Below, in pieces: positions 8,484 to 17,241 of a stretch of DNA of 64,000 nucleotides; the stretch's first letter is position 1; every line of letters begins with the position of its first letter. The DNA comes from Bog-473 sp963824195 (GTDB lineage: Bacteria; Actinomycetota; Acidimicrobiia; Acidimicrobiales; RAAP-2), in NCBI GenBank assembly GCA_963824195.1, contig CAWGOJ010000001.1:1-64000 (forward strand). Direction: 5' to 3'. Position numbers and translations under genes: made by a program. The notes beneath the pieces are model-generated. The model made no database searches and was not told the origin of the DNA. It was given only the letters and a program-made list of their open reading frames with translations.

Positions 8484-9095
8484 ATGTCTGCGAAGATCCA
8501 ATCACGAAGGGCGGAGAACGCCGAGCGGACCCGCCAGTCACTGGTTGATGCGGCGTTGCGTCTCTTTGCATCCAACGGCTACGACGCCACGAGTACCGAT
8601 GAGATCGCGCGCACCGCCGGAGTGTCGCCCAGGACGTTCTTTCGCTATTTTCCGACCAAGGAGTCCATTCTGTTTTTCGGAGAGTTTGACTTCGTCCGCT
8701 CCTTCGCAGACGTCTTTCTCGCACAACCGTCACAGGTATCAGACCTTGATGCGGCGCTCCGCACCCTCGTCTTTCTTGCCCCAGGAATTGGTCGTCTACG
8801 CAATCGGATCAAGCTGTATGAACGTGCCGTCCAGTCCTCACTGGTGCTGCGTGGTCGAGAACAGATGAACCGGGAGGAACACGTCCGTGCCCTCTCGGAT
8901 GCCTTCGCGCAGCGGCGAGGCCTCCGTCGTCCCGATTCGGCGTGTGAACTCCTCGGAGAACTGTGTCTGCTCGCACAGCGACGAGCGCTCGCGGAATGGC
9001 TCCGCGGCCCTGCCCGACGGGAGTTGGGTCAGGTCATTGCCGAGGAGTTCAAAGCTATGGCCCGCGAAGTCCACCTCCAGAGTCCCGGCGGTTGA
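8484..9095 (+). CDS. TetR/AcrR family transcriptional regulator
   Basis: 203 aa. The N-terminal helix-turn-helix is RQSLVDAALRLF, then TSTDEIARTAGVSPRTFFRYFPTK (quoted in parts; residues ~14-60), followed by a variable ligand-binding domain. GGAGAGGAGC precedes the ATG. It is adjacent to operator 3, and the same dyad occurs at the other two promoters of this cluster, so I infer it represses all three until a pathway CoA-ester or alcohol binds. The last ~100 residues show no recognisable ligand class. Confidence 0.85.
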   Translation: MSAKIQSRRAENAERTRQSLVDAALRLFASNGYDATSTDEIARTAGVSPRTFFRYFPTKESILFFGEFDFVRSFADVFLAQPSQVSDLDAALRTLVFLAPGIGRLRNRIKLYERAVQSSLVLRGREQMNREEHVRALSDAFAQRRGLRRPDSACELLGELCLLAQRRALAEWLRGPARRELGQVIAEEFKAMAREVHLQSPGG

Positions 9096-9607
9096 ACTCG
9101 ACCCTGCGTAGCTGTGGCCTGGTCGAAAATCCGCAGCGGGATCAGCGCACCCCCTGCTACATAGAGAGCACTCGCCTGTGCGAGACCCGCGAATCGGCTT
9201 CCAGCATCAGCAAGCCGGCGTGCAGGAGGTTCCCAGCCACTGGTCGCCGACGAGCTGACCGCCGTGTACAAGCGCCGTGGCCTGACATGCGTTCCTTTCG
9301 TTCCGATGAGACTGCACCGCCAGCCGGGACGGCGGATGGACCCTCATGCTGCTCGCCAAGCGTCCCATCAGATCACGTTGGCCCGACCGGCTGGTGCGCG
9401 CCCCCGGTCCGAACTGGGCCGACAAACCTCATGTAAGGCACGGGGCCGATCACATACAGAGTCAGACCCAGTCCCGAGCCACGAACAAGCAGAATTATGA
9501 GTCACACAGTTGCACCTCTGGTGCCGCCGCACACCCGATTTGACGCCGCGAAATTCGGCAGAGGGCGACGGCATCCCCAATCCATTGTGTCCATCAGTTC
9601 AGCCTCC
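9096..9607. other. gene-free stretch right of TetR
   Basis: About 500 bp with only short frames that resemble nothing I know. Base composition stays high-GC. It may be decayed sequence near the right end of element A. Confidence 0.4.
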
Positions 9608-9735
9608 GAGCTGTCAAGGTACGGCGCCCGACACGTCGGTCGCCTCGGCGCTGCCGACCTTGACAGCTCCGGACTTCTGGTTCTGAGGTGACGAAAAGTA
9701 CCGGCTGACCAGGAGTGTGGACATTGGTGTGGACG
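9608..9735. repeat. integrase-linked palindrome and paired repeats, copy 1
   Basis: Inverted arms GAGCTGTCAAGGT (9608-9620) and ACCTTGACAGCTC (9657-9669) enclose an imperfect inner palindrome. They are followed by direct repeats GTGTGGACA (9715-9723) and GTGTGGACG (9727-9735), 12 bp apart. The same module occurs at 29562-29689 beside the intact integrase. It could be a terminator for the leftward integrase or a recombination or transfer site. Confidence 0.75.
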
Positions 9736-9766
9736 TTCTTGTCGACGCCGACACTGCGCAACGGCG

Positions 9767-10545
9767 TCAGTTTTCTGATGAACCCTCGACGCTCTGTGTC
9801 GGAGAGATGCTCCCACCTACCACCTCGGCGGCCCGGCGGTCGGTGACCTCCATCACGTGTGCGTCAGCGTCGGACGAGAGTGCCCCAGTCGCCCCGCTAC
9901 GGTTCGGATGTCGACGCCCCCCGCCCAGCATGACCGTGGCCGCAAAATGGCGAAGGTGGTGCAGTCTGATGTGTTTCAGCCCGAGCTCGTTGCGGAGGGC
10001 GAAAGCGGGAAGTGACGCCGCCGGGCCGGAGGGGATCCGAGCAATCCGGTGCGTGGGACCAGACGAACGCGGGACGAGCCGCACGTCGACGGCTTCGCAG
10101 CGGTCAGCGGCCCGCTCCCTCTGCAATTCCAGGACGGCGACCGTCGCTGGGTTGAGCGCCATCTTCCGGATGTGGCCGGTCTTGGTCGACCGGAGCTCGA
10201 CCCGCCCGGGGAGATCGGAGACGGAACGCCGGACCAAGAGGAGACCCCCCCTCGGGCCCACGTCCGACCACTCCAGCCCACAGAGCTCTCCCCGCTGGCA
10301 TCCGGTCGTCGCCGCCACGAAGAGGAGAGTGGCGAGGTCATGTACCCCTTCGACGCGTCGTTGACCGCTTGGGCCGCCGCCCGCTGCGCGTGGCGCCGGC
10401 CGCCGTTGACGGTGGTCGTTGTGTACCGGTACCAGCCGGACGCCTGATCGCGCCCGAGGGACACCCTGACCTGCCAAACGCCAGACCAGGGTTCACGTAG
10501 GCTTGTTGGACGGAGCCAGTCGGCGACCATGGCCGGAGTAAGGAC
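9767..10545 (-). pseudogene. tyrosine integrase, disrupted copy 2
   Basis: The N-terminal part (10400-10545 region: SLREPWSGVWQVRVSLGRD) and the catalytic part (TLLFVAATTGCQRGELCGL; IRLHHLRHFAATVML) match the intact integrase at 29763-30968. About 135 residues between them, most of the core-binding domain, are missing. A frame disturbance near 9850-9925 destroys the LGH...QTYAHV region carrying the nucleophilic Tyr. It therefore cannot be catalytic. It lies between the palindrome module (9608-9735) and att copy 2, the same order as the intact copy. Confidence 0.85.
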
Positions 10546-10572
10546 AACGGTCCAGGTTGCAAGGCGAAACTC

Positions 10573-10616
10573 CTGCTCGAGAGGTGCGAGAGCAGCCGAA
10601 TCGGACCCACTGCTAA
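10573..10616 (+). repeat. att-like copy 2 of tRNA-Ser 5' half
   Basis: 44 nt matching 30981-31024 with three substitutions (G to C in the acceptor strand, G to A in the D arm, T to C in the anticodon stem). It lies immediately right of the disrupted integrase and marks the junction between elements A and B. Confidence 0.85.
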
Positions 10617-10721
10617 CCCGCCCCAGGCACTCCACCGCGTCCTACCGGATCGATTGGGGACGCTCCGACCTGGCACATGATCCATGCAGTTCGACGCTGT
10701 CCAACCCGTTCCGTCCGCGTG

Positions 10722-10742
10722 TTATGGACAGGATTATGGACA
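10722..10742 (+). repeat. paired TTATGGACA direct repeats at left end of element B
   Basis: TTATGGACA occurs at 10722-10730 and 10734-10742, 12 bp apart. The same pair occurs at 30935-30954 beside the right-hand core. Pairs at helical-turn spacing on both sides of an attachment core are the usual form of integrase arm-type sites; that role is inferred. Confidence 0.65.
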
Positions 10743-10812
10743 GAGGCGGATTGGCCCATTTTTCGCTCCAAATCTCCGCGGCCCCGAGATTCGTCCTGGT
10801 GAGGCATGCCAG

Positions 10813-10835
10813 ATCGGACTCAACGCAAATGAGTT
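10813..10835 (+). repeat. diverged tRNA-Ser anticodon-arm-like sequence
   Basis: 20 of 23 nt match the tRNA-Ser segment 31008-31030, with the changes clustered in the anticodon loop (ACGCAA in place of CTGCTA). There is no acceptor or T arm, so it is not a tRNA. It may be a fourth, older attachment remnant or a chance match. Confidence 0.35.
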
Positions 10836-11057
10836 TGTGACGCTGGAGATCGAAGGGGCCCGGCCGACCAGTTTTCTCCACGCGATCTGCTTGCCACCGC
10901 CCCGTTGCGGCAACATGCAGTCCCGCCGTGCCGTGACGCGAAGCGCCACCGGGTTGTGCTCCCGCCCACGCTCAGGCTCACATGTCGGCCCGGATCACGG
11001 TTCCGAAGACGATTCCCGATACGATTTGGACCTGGCAGCAAGATCAGGAGCAGGGTG

Positions 11058-11489
11058 ATGAGCACGGCAACAAAATGCAACAATCCGATGTGCTCCTGTG
11101 ATCCATGTACGTGTGCTGAGTGCGCCTGCGGGGTCGTGACGCTCGGCGATCTCGAACGTCGAGTGCTGGGTATCGTGTGGGACCTGCCCGAACCCGAGCC
11201 GACGGGGCGCGAAGTGGCGGATGCGCTTCCCGCACACGCGTATACGACTGTCGCGACGGTCCTGGACCGCCTGGTCAACAAGGGACTTCTGAGTCGCCGC
11301 CGGGACGGCCGGACCATCCGGTTTGCCCCCATTGGAGTTCGCGGCGCCCACACCGCCGTCGTCATGCATCAGGCTCTGGCGGCCGACGGCAACCCGAGCG
11401 CGGCCCTTGCTTGCTTCGCGGACACGCTGTCGTCCTCGGAGGTGGCCGTCCTCCTCGATGCCCTGGCGCAGCGCACCTCCGCCGACTGA
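11058..11489 (+). CDS. BlaI/MecI/CopY-type regulator with Cys-rich N-terminus
   Basis: 143 aa. Residues 1-26 hold a dense cysteine cluster (KCNNPMCSCDPCTCAECACG) with seven Cys. They are followed by a BlaI/CopY winged helix (LGDLERRVLGIVWD, TGREVADAL, TTVATVLDRLVNKGLL, DGRTIRFAP). Family members repress beta-lactamase or copper-export genes and bind TAC...GTA dyads (known). The Cys cluster suggests direct metal sensing, most likely Cu(I), given the P-type ATPases and CopZ nearby. The start ATG at 11058 is preceded by GGAGCAGGG. The frame extends upstream to 10905, but that part is not conserved-looking. Targets are probably the ACTAC-N5-GTAGT sites at 13306, 13325, 19358 and 21873. Confidence 0.82.
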   Translation: MSTATKCNNPMCSCDPCTCAECACGVVTLGDLERRVLGIVWDLPEPEPTGREVADALPAHAYTTVATVLDRLVNKGLLSRRRDGRTIRFAPIGVRGAHTAVVMHQALAADGNPSAALACFADTLSSSEVAVLLDALAQRTSAD

Positions 11490-11577
11490 GTCTCACGTTC
11501 GGCCTCGAGCCGGTGAGAACGGACTTGTTGGTGCGCCGCCCGTCCGGCAGGGTCACTCTGCACTCCGGCTCTGACCG

Positions 11578-12258
11578 TTAGATCATCAGAATCAACATGA
11601 AGCCCATGCCGACGCACATGACGACATGGCTGGCGTCCTCGAGCCATGGAGCAGCGATCAGCCCCATGGCGCCACCAGCGGCCGCCGCCGGAGCCGGCCC
11701 GCTTGGAGCTTCCACTGCCCCGCCGGCCGACCCACTCATCGCGTAGGCCCGGGAGTGCCTGCCGTGATGGGAGGCACCCTTGATCGGTGAGGCCAGCGTG
11801 AAGATGGCGGACGCGAAGAACACGATCGCGAGAAGCAAGCTCAGCCCCGGATCGATTCTCGCACTCGACGAAGATGACGCCATCGACATTGACATCGCTC
11901 CGGAACTGGCTCCGGCGGGGAACACATACATCAAGAGCATGGCGAAGCTCATCGCGGCGTGAATCAGGTAGTGAGTCAGGTGGATGCCGAACGCGATCAC
12001 CGACTGAACGCTCTGCACCAGGAACCAGACGAGCAGGACCGTGAAGATGAGCTCCCAGATCGCGCTCGGGCCGAAGGCCCAGCCGGTCACGAACATGCCG
12101 GCCATGGACACCCCCATGAAGAGGTGGGCGATGTCGACGTCCCAACCAGCGCTCCTACGAACTCTGACGGACACCGCCAGCAGCACGAGCCCGTAGGCGG
12201 CCACGGCCAGCATCGCCACCGCGAAGAGGTAGTACAGCCAAGCCGGGGTGGGCGTCAT
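11578..12258 (-). CDS. DUF5134-type integral membrane protein
   Basis: 226 aa. Several hydrophobic helices are separated by short loops. A Met/Ser-rich loop (SSGAMSMSMASSSSS) and a His-containing loop (SPIKGASHHGRHS) could bind copper. The overall pattern (IAHLFMGVSMAGMFVTGWAF; HLTHYLIHAAMSFAMLLMYVF) matches actinobacterial DUF5134 proteins, which often accompany copper genes; no activity is established. Its start overlaps the stop of the upstream 340-aa membrane protein by 4 nt, so the two form one operon from the divergent promoter at 13306-13339. Confidence 0.7.
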   Translation of the reverse strand: MTPTPAWLYYLFAVAMLAVAAYGLVLLAVSVRVRRSAGWDVDIAHLFMGVSMAGMFVTGWAFGPSAIWELIFTVLLVWFLVQSVQSVIAFGIHLTHYLIHAAMSFAMLLMYVFPAGASSGAMSMSMASSSSSARIDPGLSLLLAIVFFASAIFTLASPIKGASHHGRHSRAYAMSGSAGGAVEAPSGPAPAAAAGGAMGLIAAPWLEDASHVVMCVGMGFMLILMI

Positions 12259-13277
12259 GGGACGAGAACCTCCCTCGACTCGGCCGTCGAGCTCGACGGC
12301 CGGCTGGTCGCGGCATTTCGAGCCAACGTCAGGGGCCAGTAGGTCAAGGTCAGGATGATGACCAGGGGTCCGGAGTTGGGATCAGTCGCCCCGCCGGCGA
12401 GGATTCCGCCAAAGTTCTCTGTGGCCACCCAGATGAAGACGAAGGTCACGATCCCGAGGACGAGCGTGACCTTGGTGAATTGCGGAGGAAGGAAGACCCC
12501 GACCGCCACGACCGCACAGACCACAGCAAGGAGGATCGCGGCCGTCGTGCCGTGATGGAGGAACATCGATGCAGTGGCCCGATCGATGTGGGCCAGCCAT
12601 CCGGGTTGCCCGGTGTAGGCGGCCACCAGGTCGTGCAGCGCCTGGGGCGACCGACCCGAGCCGACGACGGCTAAGAGGGCCAGCACGCCCCACACCACCG
12701 CCCAGATCGCCTTGGCGGCCATGACCCCGACGGTCCGAGCAGCAACGAACGGCAGGTCTGAACCCTGGCTCGGCCACAGCAGGACCGCCAGGAGGGCGTA
12801 GAAGAGCACTGCACCTGGGCCGCCCCCGAACGGCGTGGCGCCCCCGTGGGCGATGTTTCCGAGACCCTCCCCGAACCACCAGACACCCAGGGACCAAACG
12901 ATGGAGACCGCCAGCGCGGGTTTGAGGGATCGCTTCCAGACGATCCCGAAGCCGATGAGGAACTGCACGAGCGCGAACACGCTGTTGCTGACGACGGGGT
13001 TGTGGTACACGTTCGATGCGTTCCAGGTGATCGAGTGCGCCACCCAGCCGGGGTTGCCCGCGGCGAGGTTGTTGAGCATCCCGCTGAACCCGTTCGAACC
13101 CCGGGTGAACATGAAAGGTTGGAGTTGCAACACCGCATCGAGAAGCCAGACCGTTGCCAGGACGAGCTGGAAGGTCCGTTGGAGATCCTTCGGTTGAACA
13201 ACGGAGCTGTTCGTAGCCCCCCGGGTGTCGAGAACCGGGGCTGGCCCATCGGCGGTCCTCACCTCGGTCACGCTCAT
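12255..13277 (-). CDS. multi-TM protein related to the 17242-19203 protein
   Basis: 340 aa with about eight hydrophobic segments. It shares with residues ~25-320 of the 653-aa protein at 17242-19203 the motifs WLLDAVLQLQPFMF, WWFGEGLGNI, and IWVATENFGGILAGGATDPN. A G-x-G-L-G-x-I motif followed by a Gly-rich loop appears once in each half, so the protein looks internally duplicated. I do not know a named family. It is first in a two-gene operon with DUF5134 and reads away from the twin ACTAC-N5-GTAGT operators 29 bp upstream, which places it in the copper regulon. Confidence 0.7.
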   Translation of the reverse strand: MSVTEVRTADGPAPVLDTRGATNSSVVQPKDLQRTFQLVLATVWLLDAVLQLQPFMFTRGSNGFSGMLNNLAAGNPGWVAHSITWNASNVYHNPVVSNSVFALVQFLIGFGIVWKRSLKPALAVSIVWSLGVWWFGEGLGNIAHGGATPFGGGPGAVLFYALLAVLLWPSQGSDLPFVAARTVGVMAAKAIWAVVWGVLALLAVVGSGRSPQALHDLVAAYTGQPGWLAHIDRATASMFLHHGTTAAILLAVVCAVVAVGVFLPPQFTKVTLVLGIVTFVFIWVATENFGGILAGGATDPNSGPLVIILTLTYWPLTLARNAATSRPSSSTAESREVLVP

Positions 13278-13305
13278 CGCCCACCACCCTTCGGTCGGGG
13301 TTGCT

Positions 13306-13339
13306 ACTACGATTGGTAGTTATTACTACCACCCGTAGT
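13306..13339. promoter_or_regulatory. two tandem ACTAC-N5-GTAGT operators between divergent copper operons
   Basis: ACTAC GATTG GTAGT (13306-13320) and ACTAC CACCC GTAGT (13325-13339) have centres 19 bp apart. They lie between the membrane-protein operon (minus strand, starting 13277) and the copZ/ATPase operon (plus strand). The same dyad recurs at 19358-19372 and 21873-21887. Confidence 0.8.
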
Positions 13340-13487
13340 ACTCACGCAACCGACATCGAGCGGACCTCCGTGAGGCGTCCAGCGAGGAGTCCGGACCGGC
13401 CGGGCCGACTGCCGGAGCCACCACCTCCCATGAAGGGCGGTTGCAGCCCTTCCGGACCGGCGGGGCCCATCACAGGCCGCCTGCCTC

Positions 13488-13772
13488 ATGACGGGACAAT
13501 CGCAATATCATGGCGGGGTGACCTCGTCAGGAACCCCAGACACGCCCGGTGCTCAGATTGCCGTCGCCCAGCTCACGGTTGAGGGCATGCATTGTGGTTC
13601 GTGCGTCGCGCTCATCGAGGAGACACTCAACGAGCGTGAGGGCGTGACGGCGGCCTTGGTCGACCTCGACTCTGCACGCGCTGTGATTGAGTACGACCCG
13701 TCCACGCTCGACGTGGAGGGTATTCGTGCCGCCATCGCCGAAGTCGGGTACTCCGCCACCCCCGTGAGCTAG
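13488..13772 (+). CDS. copZ: CopZ-like copper chaperone (HMA domain)
   Basis: 94 aa. A single heavy-metal-associated domain carries the metal site GMHCGSC (residues ~34-40), followed by the usual ferredoxin-like fold and a final GYSATPV. It would carry Cu(I) in the cytosol to the ATPase encoded 7 nt downstream. The ~20 residues before the domain are unusual, and a GTG at 13518 would give a shorter and equally plausible protein. No strong ribosome site separates the two options. Confidence 0.82.
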   Translation: MTGQSQYHGGVTSSGTPDTPGAQIAVAQLTVEGMHCGSCVALIEETLNEREGVTAALVDLDSARAVIEYDPSTLDVEGIRAAIAEVGYSATPVS

Positions 13773-13779
13773 CAGGCCG

Positions 13780-16455
13780 ATGCTCACGGCGGGCTCGGAG
13801 GCGACGTCCCTCCTGGAGCAGGATGGGCCTTCGGTCGCAACCGCCGAGCTCGAATTGGGTGGCATGCACTGCAGCGCCTGTGCAACGCGCATCCAGCGCG
13901 CGCTCGGGCGCCTGCCCGCAGTCGCGAGCGCCTCGGTCAATCTGGCCACCACCCGGGCCTATGTCGCCTACGACCCCGCCCGGCTCGATCCCGCAGCCTT
14001 GTGCCACGCCGTCAGCGACACGGGCTACACCGCCACGCCCGTGGTCCACGGCCATTCCGCTGAATCGAATCGGGATCCGGACCATTGGGATCTCCGCGTA
14101 CTCATCTCCTGGCCTCTGTCCATACTGGCTCTGCTGGTCGCGTTGGCTGGTCCCGAGTCGGCGACGGCCGGATGGACCGTCCTGGTTCTCGCCATCGCCG
14201 TCGAGATCGTCGGTGGCTGGCCGTTCTTGAGGGACAGCGCCCGGTTGCTTCGGCACGGGGCGACCAGCATGGACACGCTCATCGCTCTGGGAACGCTTGC
14301 CGCGTTGGGAGTCAGTGCGGTCGAGGCCATCGCGCTCGGCGGTCGGCACGTGCATCTCGGTGGCGGAGGCGCCTTCGCGGCCCGGTTGCACGGAGTGATG
14401 GCCCCGCTGATCGTGTCCATCCTGGCGACCGGACGGGCCATCGAAATGCGGGCGCGGGCGCGGGCGGCGGAGGCCATGCACTCCTTGCTCTCACTCCGAC
14501 CACCCACAGCGCGGGTGGTCCTGAACATCGAGGATGAGGAGGGGGTGTTGGTTCCGCCGGAGAGTCTTCCCGTGGGAGCCCTCATCCGGGTGCGGCCGGG
14601 CGAGGCCATCCCCCTCGACGGCACCGTTCTTTCCGGATGGTCGCCCGTCGACGAGTCGATGCTCACCGGGGAGCCGCTCCCGGTCGACCGAGGCCCCGGA
14701 AGCTTCGTGACGGGGGGAACCCGGAACGGGAACGGCATCTTGGTCGTCACCGTCGCGTCCGTCGCCGAAGAATCGGTTCTGGCACACCTGCAACGCCTGG
14801 TGGAGGATGCGCAGAGGGACAAGGCTCCCTTGCAGCGGATCGCCGACCGGATCAGCAGCATTTTCGTTCCCGCGGTCCTCATCGGTGCCGTCGTGACCTT
14901 TTTCACCTGGTGGCTGATTGTCGGCGACGCTGGACGGGCCGTGCTCAGCAGCCTGGCCGTCCTCCTGGTCGCCTGTCCGTGCGCCATGGGCCTGGCTGCT
15001 CCGGTCGCCATGATGGTGGGTTGTGGGCGGGCCGCCGCCCTCGGGATTTTCATACGTAGCGGAGACGTTCTCGAGCGGCTGGCCAAGATCGATGGGGTGG
15101 TCTTCGACAAGACCGGAACCCTCACCGAACGACACGCAGAAGTGACCTCTGTCGCCGCGGTGCCTGCGTACTCGAAGGAGGAGGTGCTCTCGCTGGCGGC
15201 GGCGGTCGAAGCCGAGAGCCAACACCCCATCGCCCTCGCCATCATGGCTGCGACGGGATCAGGGATCCGAGCCACCGACGTCCGCTCTTTGCCTGGGATC
15301 GGCGTGACCGGGTCACTGGACGGCCACGAGATCCAGGTGAGCAGAGTGGTGCTGTCGCGACTGCCGGAGCCGATCACCACTGCCGTGACCGAGCGCTATC
15401 TGCGCGGCGAGACCGTGGTGGTGGTCGAGCACGATGGTGACATCGTCGGAGCGATCGCCGTGACGACCCCCCTGCGACCCGAAGCGCTCCCGGCCGTGAC
15501 CCACCTCCGTGAGCTCGGACTCTCCTCGTCCATCCTCAGTGGAGACAGCGACCCCGCTGTGCAGACGGTGGCCGCGGAGCTCGGCATCACGTCGGCCATG
15601 AGCAACCTGAGTCCGGCGGACAAGGTCGATGCCCTCACCTCCATGCGTGATGGCCACCGACGGCTCCTCATGGTGGGTGACGGTATCAATGACGCTCCAG
15701 CTCTCGCCGCGGCTGACGTGGGCTGCGCCATCGGCAGCGGGTCGGAGGCGGCGCTCGCCAACAGCGACATCGCCCTGCTTGGCAACGACCTGCAGGGAGT
15801 GCCGGCTGCCGTCAGTGTCGCCGGATCGACCTACTCGGTCATTCTGCAGAACTTCGGGTGGGCGATGGGCTACAACGTCTCGGCGTTGCCCCTCGCTGCG
15901 TTCGGACTCCTCGACCCGCTGGTCGCTGCGATCGCGATGGGGCTCTCCAGTCTGCTCGTGGTCCTCAACAGCCTGCGATTGACGCGGTTGGGTCGATCGG
16001 GGCTGTCGAACATCCAAGTACCCCGTTTCATGCAGGGCCGGCGCGGCGTCGTCGTGTCGGTGCTGCTTCCCATCGTCCTGTTCGCCAGTCTCACGGTGGT
16101 CAGCGAGGTGGTCTCTCCTGCCCGCGGCCAGTCCCTCCTTCCCGAGCTGCCTTCCATCACGACCGTCGCGCTGCCCCATGGCGGTTCGGTGGAGATGTAT
16201 CTCGACCCTGGTGCGACAGGAATCAACCAGTTCCACATAATCTTCAGCGGGTCACAGGCGGATCTGGCCGCGGTGAAGCCTCTGGTGGTTGCCCGTGTCG
16301 CCGGTGGGGCGCCTCAGAATCTCAGGCAACTACGTGTTGCCGCCGGTCACTACACCGACTTCGTGCTGTTGCAACCGGGTCGGTCGACGTTTCATGTGGC
16401 AGCCACGTTCGGAGGCACGCCAGTGTCCTTCGACTTCAGCCGGACGCTGCCCTGA
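13780..16455 (+). CDS. copper-type P1B ATPase with extra C-terminal TM and ectodomain
   Basis: 891 aa. The N-terminal HMA domain has GMHCSAC (Cys31, Cys34). The membrane CPC is Cys399-Cys401, the phosphorylated Asp443 lies in DKTGT, and SQHP, GDGIND and YN...SS motifs are all present. Cu(I) efflux ATPases normally end after the eighth TM at ~740-790 aa. Here a further TM (~752-775) is followed by ~100 residues (GGSVEMYLDPGATGINQFHI...) resembling the CopC/YtkA-type beta-sandwich of copper proteins, which would lie outside the membrane. The downstream domain could accept or shield exported copper. It forms an operon with copZ. The start ATG is preceded by GCAGG. Confidence 0.88.
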   Translation: MLTAGSEATSLLEQDGPSVATAELELGGMHCSACATRIQRALGRLPAVASASVNLATTRAYVAYDPARLDPAALCHAVSDTGYTATPVVHGHSAESNRDPDHWDLRVLISWPLSILALLVALAGPESATAGWTVLVLAIAVEIVGGWPFLRDSARLLRHGATSMDTLIALGTLAALGVSAVEAIALGGRHVHLGGGGAFAARLHGVMAPLIVSILATGRAIEMRARARAAEAMHSLLSLRPPTARVVLNIEDEEGVLVPPESLPVGALIRVRPGEAIPLDGTVLSGWSPVDESMLTGEPLPVDRGPGSFVTGGTRNGNGILVVTVASVAEESVLAHLQRLVEDAQRDKAPLQRIADRISSIFVPAVLIGAVVTFFTWWLIVGDAGRAVLSSLAVLLVACPCAMGLAAPVAMMVGCGRAAALGIFIRSGDVLERLAKIDGVVFDKTGTLTERHAEVTSVAAVPAYSKEEVLSLAAAVEAESQHPIALAIMAATGSGIRATDVRSLPGIGVTGSLDGHEIQVSRVVLSRLPEPITTAVTERYLRGETVVVVEHDGDIVGAIAVTTPLRPEALPAVTHLRELGLSSSILSGDSDPAVQTVAAELGITSAMSNLSPADKVDALTSMRDGHRRLLMVGDGINDAPALAAADVGCAIGSGSEAALANSDIALLGNDLQGVPAAVSVAGSTYSVILQNFGWAMGYNVSALPLAAFGLLDPLVAAIAMGLSSLLVVLNSLRLTRLGRSGLSNIQVPRFMQGRRGVVVSVLLPIVLFASLTVVSEVVSPARGQSLLPELPSITTVALPHGGSVEMYLDPGATGINQFHIIFSGSQADLAAVKPLVVARVAGGAPQNLRQLRVAAGHYTDFVLLQPGRSTFHVAATFGGTPVSFDFSRTLP

Positions 16456-16489
16456 GCGCATCGGGACTGTGGAGTTCGATCTACTCGAC

Positions 16490-17047
16490 TCAGTCACCGT
16501 TCCAACAGCCGAGAATGACGTCGGCGACCGACTGCGCGGCGGCCTGCGAGCTCGTGATCGGCTGGCCAAACTTTGGGGGAAGACCTCCTGAGTTGACCAG
16601 GAGCACCTTCCAGTCCTTGCGCACGATGATCGAGCCGTCGGAGGTCTCAATCGCCGCCTGTCCGAGCCCGTTGATGACTTGGGACGTGCCCATTTGCTTG
16701 GCCAGCGTCCTGAAGTAGCTCTTCGTCTGCGTCCAGCTCGAGAGCTCCTTCACCGAGAGCACCATCGAGCCGGTCGGATAGCTGTACTTGCAGGAATAGA
16801 GGTGGTCTACCCAGGTTGGATGCGAGACCGTGGCGAATTTTCCCAGCACCGACGCGATCTCTTGTCTCGCCTTCGGTTTGCAGATCATCGTGGCGATGGT
16901 CGAGGGCGTCCGACCGGCCGGAAGCGGCGCCTCGGATGCCGCCTCGCCGGTTGGCACTGCGACGCAGACGGCCACGACGAATACCAGGGCGCACAGCGCA
17001 CCCAGGACTCGACCCCGAGCGCCCGAGGGCGAGCCACGGCGGATCAC
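16490..17047 (-). CDS. small secreted protein, paralogue of 22873-23412
   Basis: About 185 aa from the GTG at 17047. It has a basic start, a hydrophobic stretch (VLGALCALVFVVAVCVAV) ending GEA-A, and a mature region with three Cys (MICKPKA, YSCKYSYP, ILGCWNGD). The motif KELSSWTQT and the ending GCW.GD are shared with the protein at 22873-23412. The start is not certain because the frame stays open to 17458; GTG 17047 gives a clean signal peptide. I do not recognise the family. Its place between two copper operons suggests an extracytoplasmic role in copper response. Confidence 0.65.
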   Translation of the reverse strand: MIRRGSPSGARGRVLGALCALVFVVAVCVAVPTGEAASEAPLPAGRTPSTIATMICKPKARQEIASVLGKFATVSHPTWVDHLYSCKYSYPTGSMVLSVKELSSWTQTKSYFRTLAKQMGTSQVINGLGQAAIETSDGSIIVRKDWKVLLVNSGGLPPKFGQPITSSQAAAQSVADVILGCWNGD

Positions 17048-17241
17048 GGTGACATACCCGCCCGAGCGGAGCGATGCACCGCTGTCCGACGCCGAGTCCG
17101 GCGTCGCGAATGTCGTGGGCGCCTCGAGCACCGCGTCAGGGTACCGTTCTCGCCTTCGGCCGAAAGGTCGGGTCGGTGCATCTCCGCGGTCGCTGGATGA
17201 GGCACTGGAAACCCGATGGGCCCAGATCCGCACCATCTCCA

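Larger units (their letters stand above)
945..10616. mobile_element. element A: decayed tRNA-Ser-targeted island with catabolic genes
   Basis: It is bounded by att-like copies 1 and 2 and has a disrupted integrase at its right end. The cargo is the SDR to TetR catabolic regulon (1461-9095). It is probably immobile now because its integrase has lost an internal segment and the catalytic Tyr region. The boundaries are inferred from the repeats. Whether the cargo arrived with this integrase or was captured later is not visible. Confidence 0.65.

Noticed and set aside
7206..8501. Longer P450 start at 8501
   Set aside because: The extra 41 residues run over the operator and into the divergent TetR gene. 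The ATG at 8378 has GGAGG at the right distance.
9264..9543. Short frames right of the first TetR gene, considered as a transposase remnant
   Set aside because: No catalytic motif or terminal inverted repeat was seen, so I cannot support an insertion sequence.
11959..12342. Acidic/His-rich plus-strand frames opposite the multi-TM genes (for example EHAGHGHPHEEVGD)
   Set aside because: These are antisense shadows of membrane-protein codons. They have no ribosome sites and lie opposite well-supported genes.
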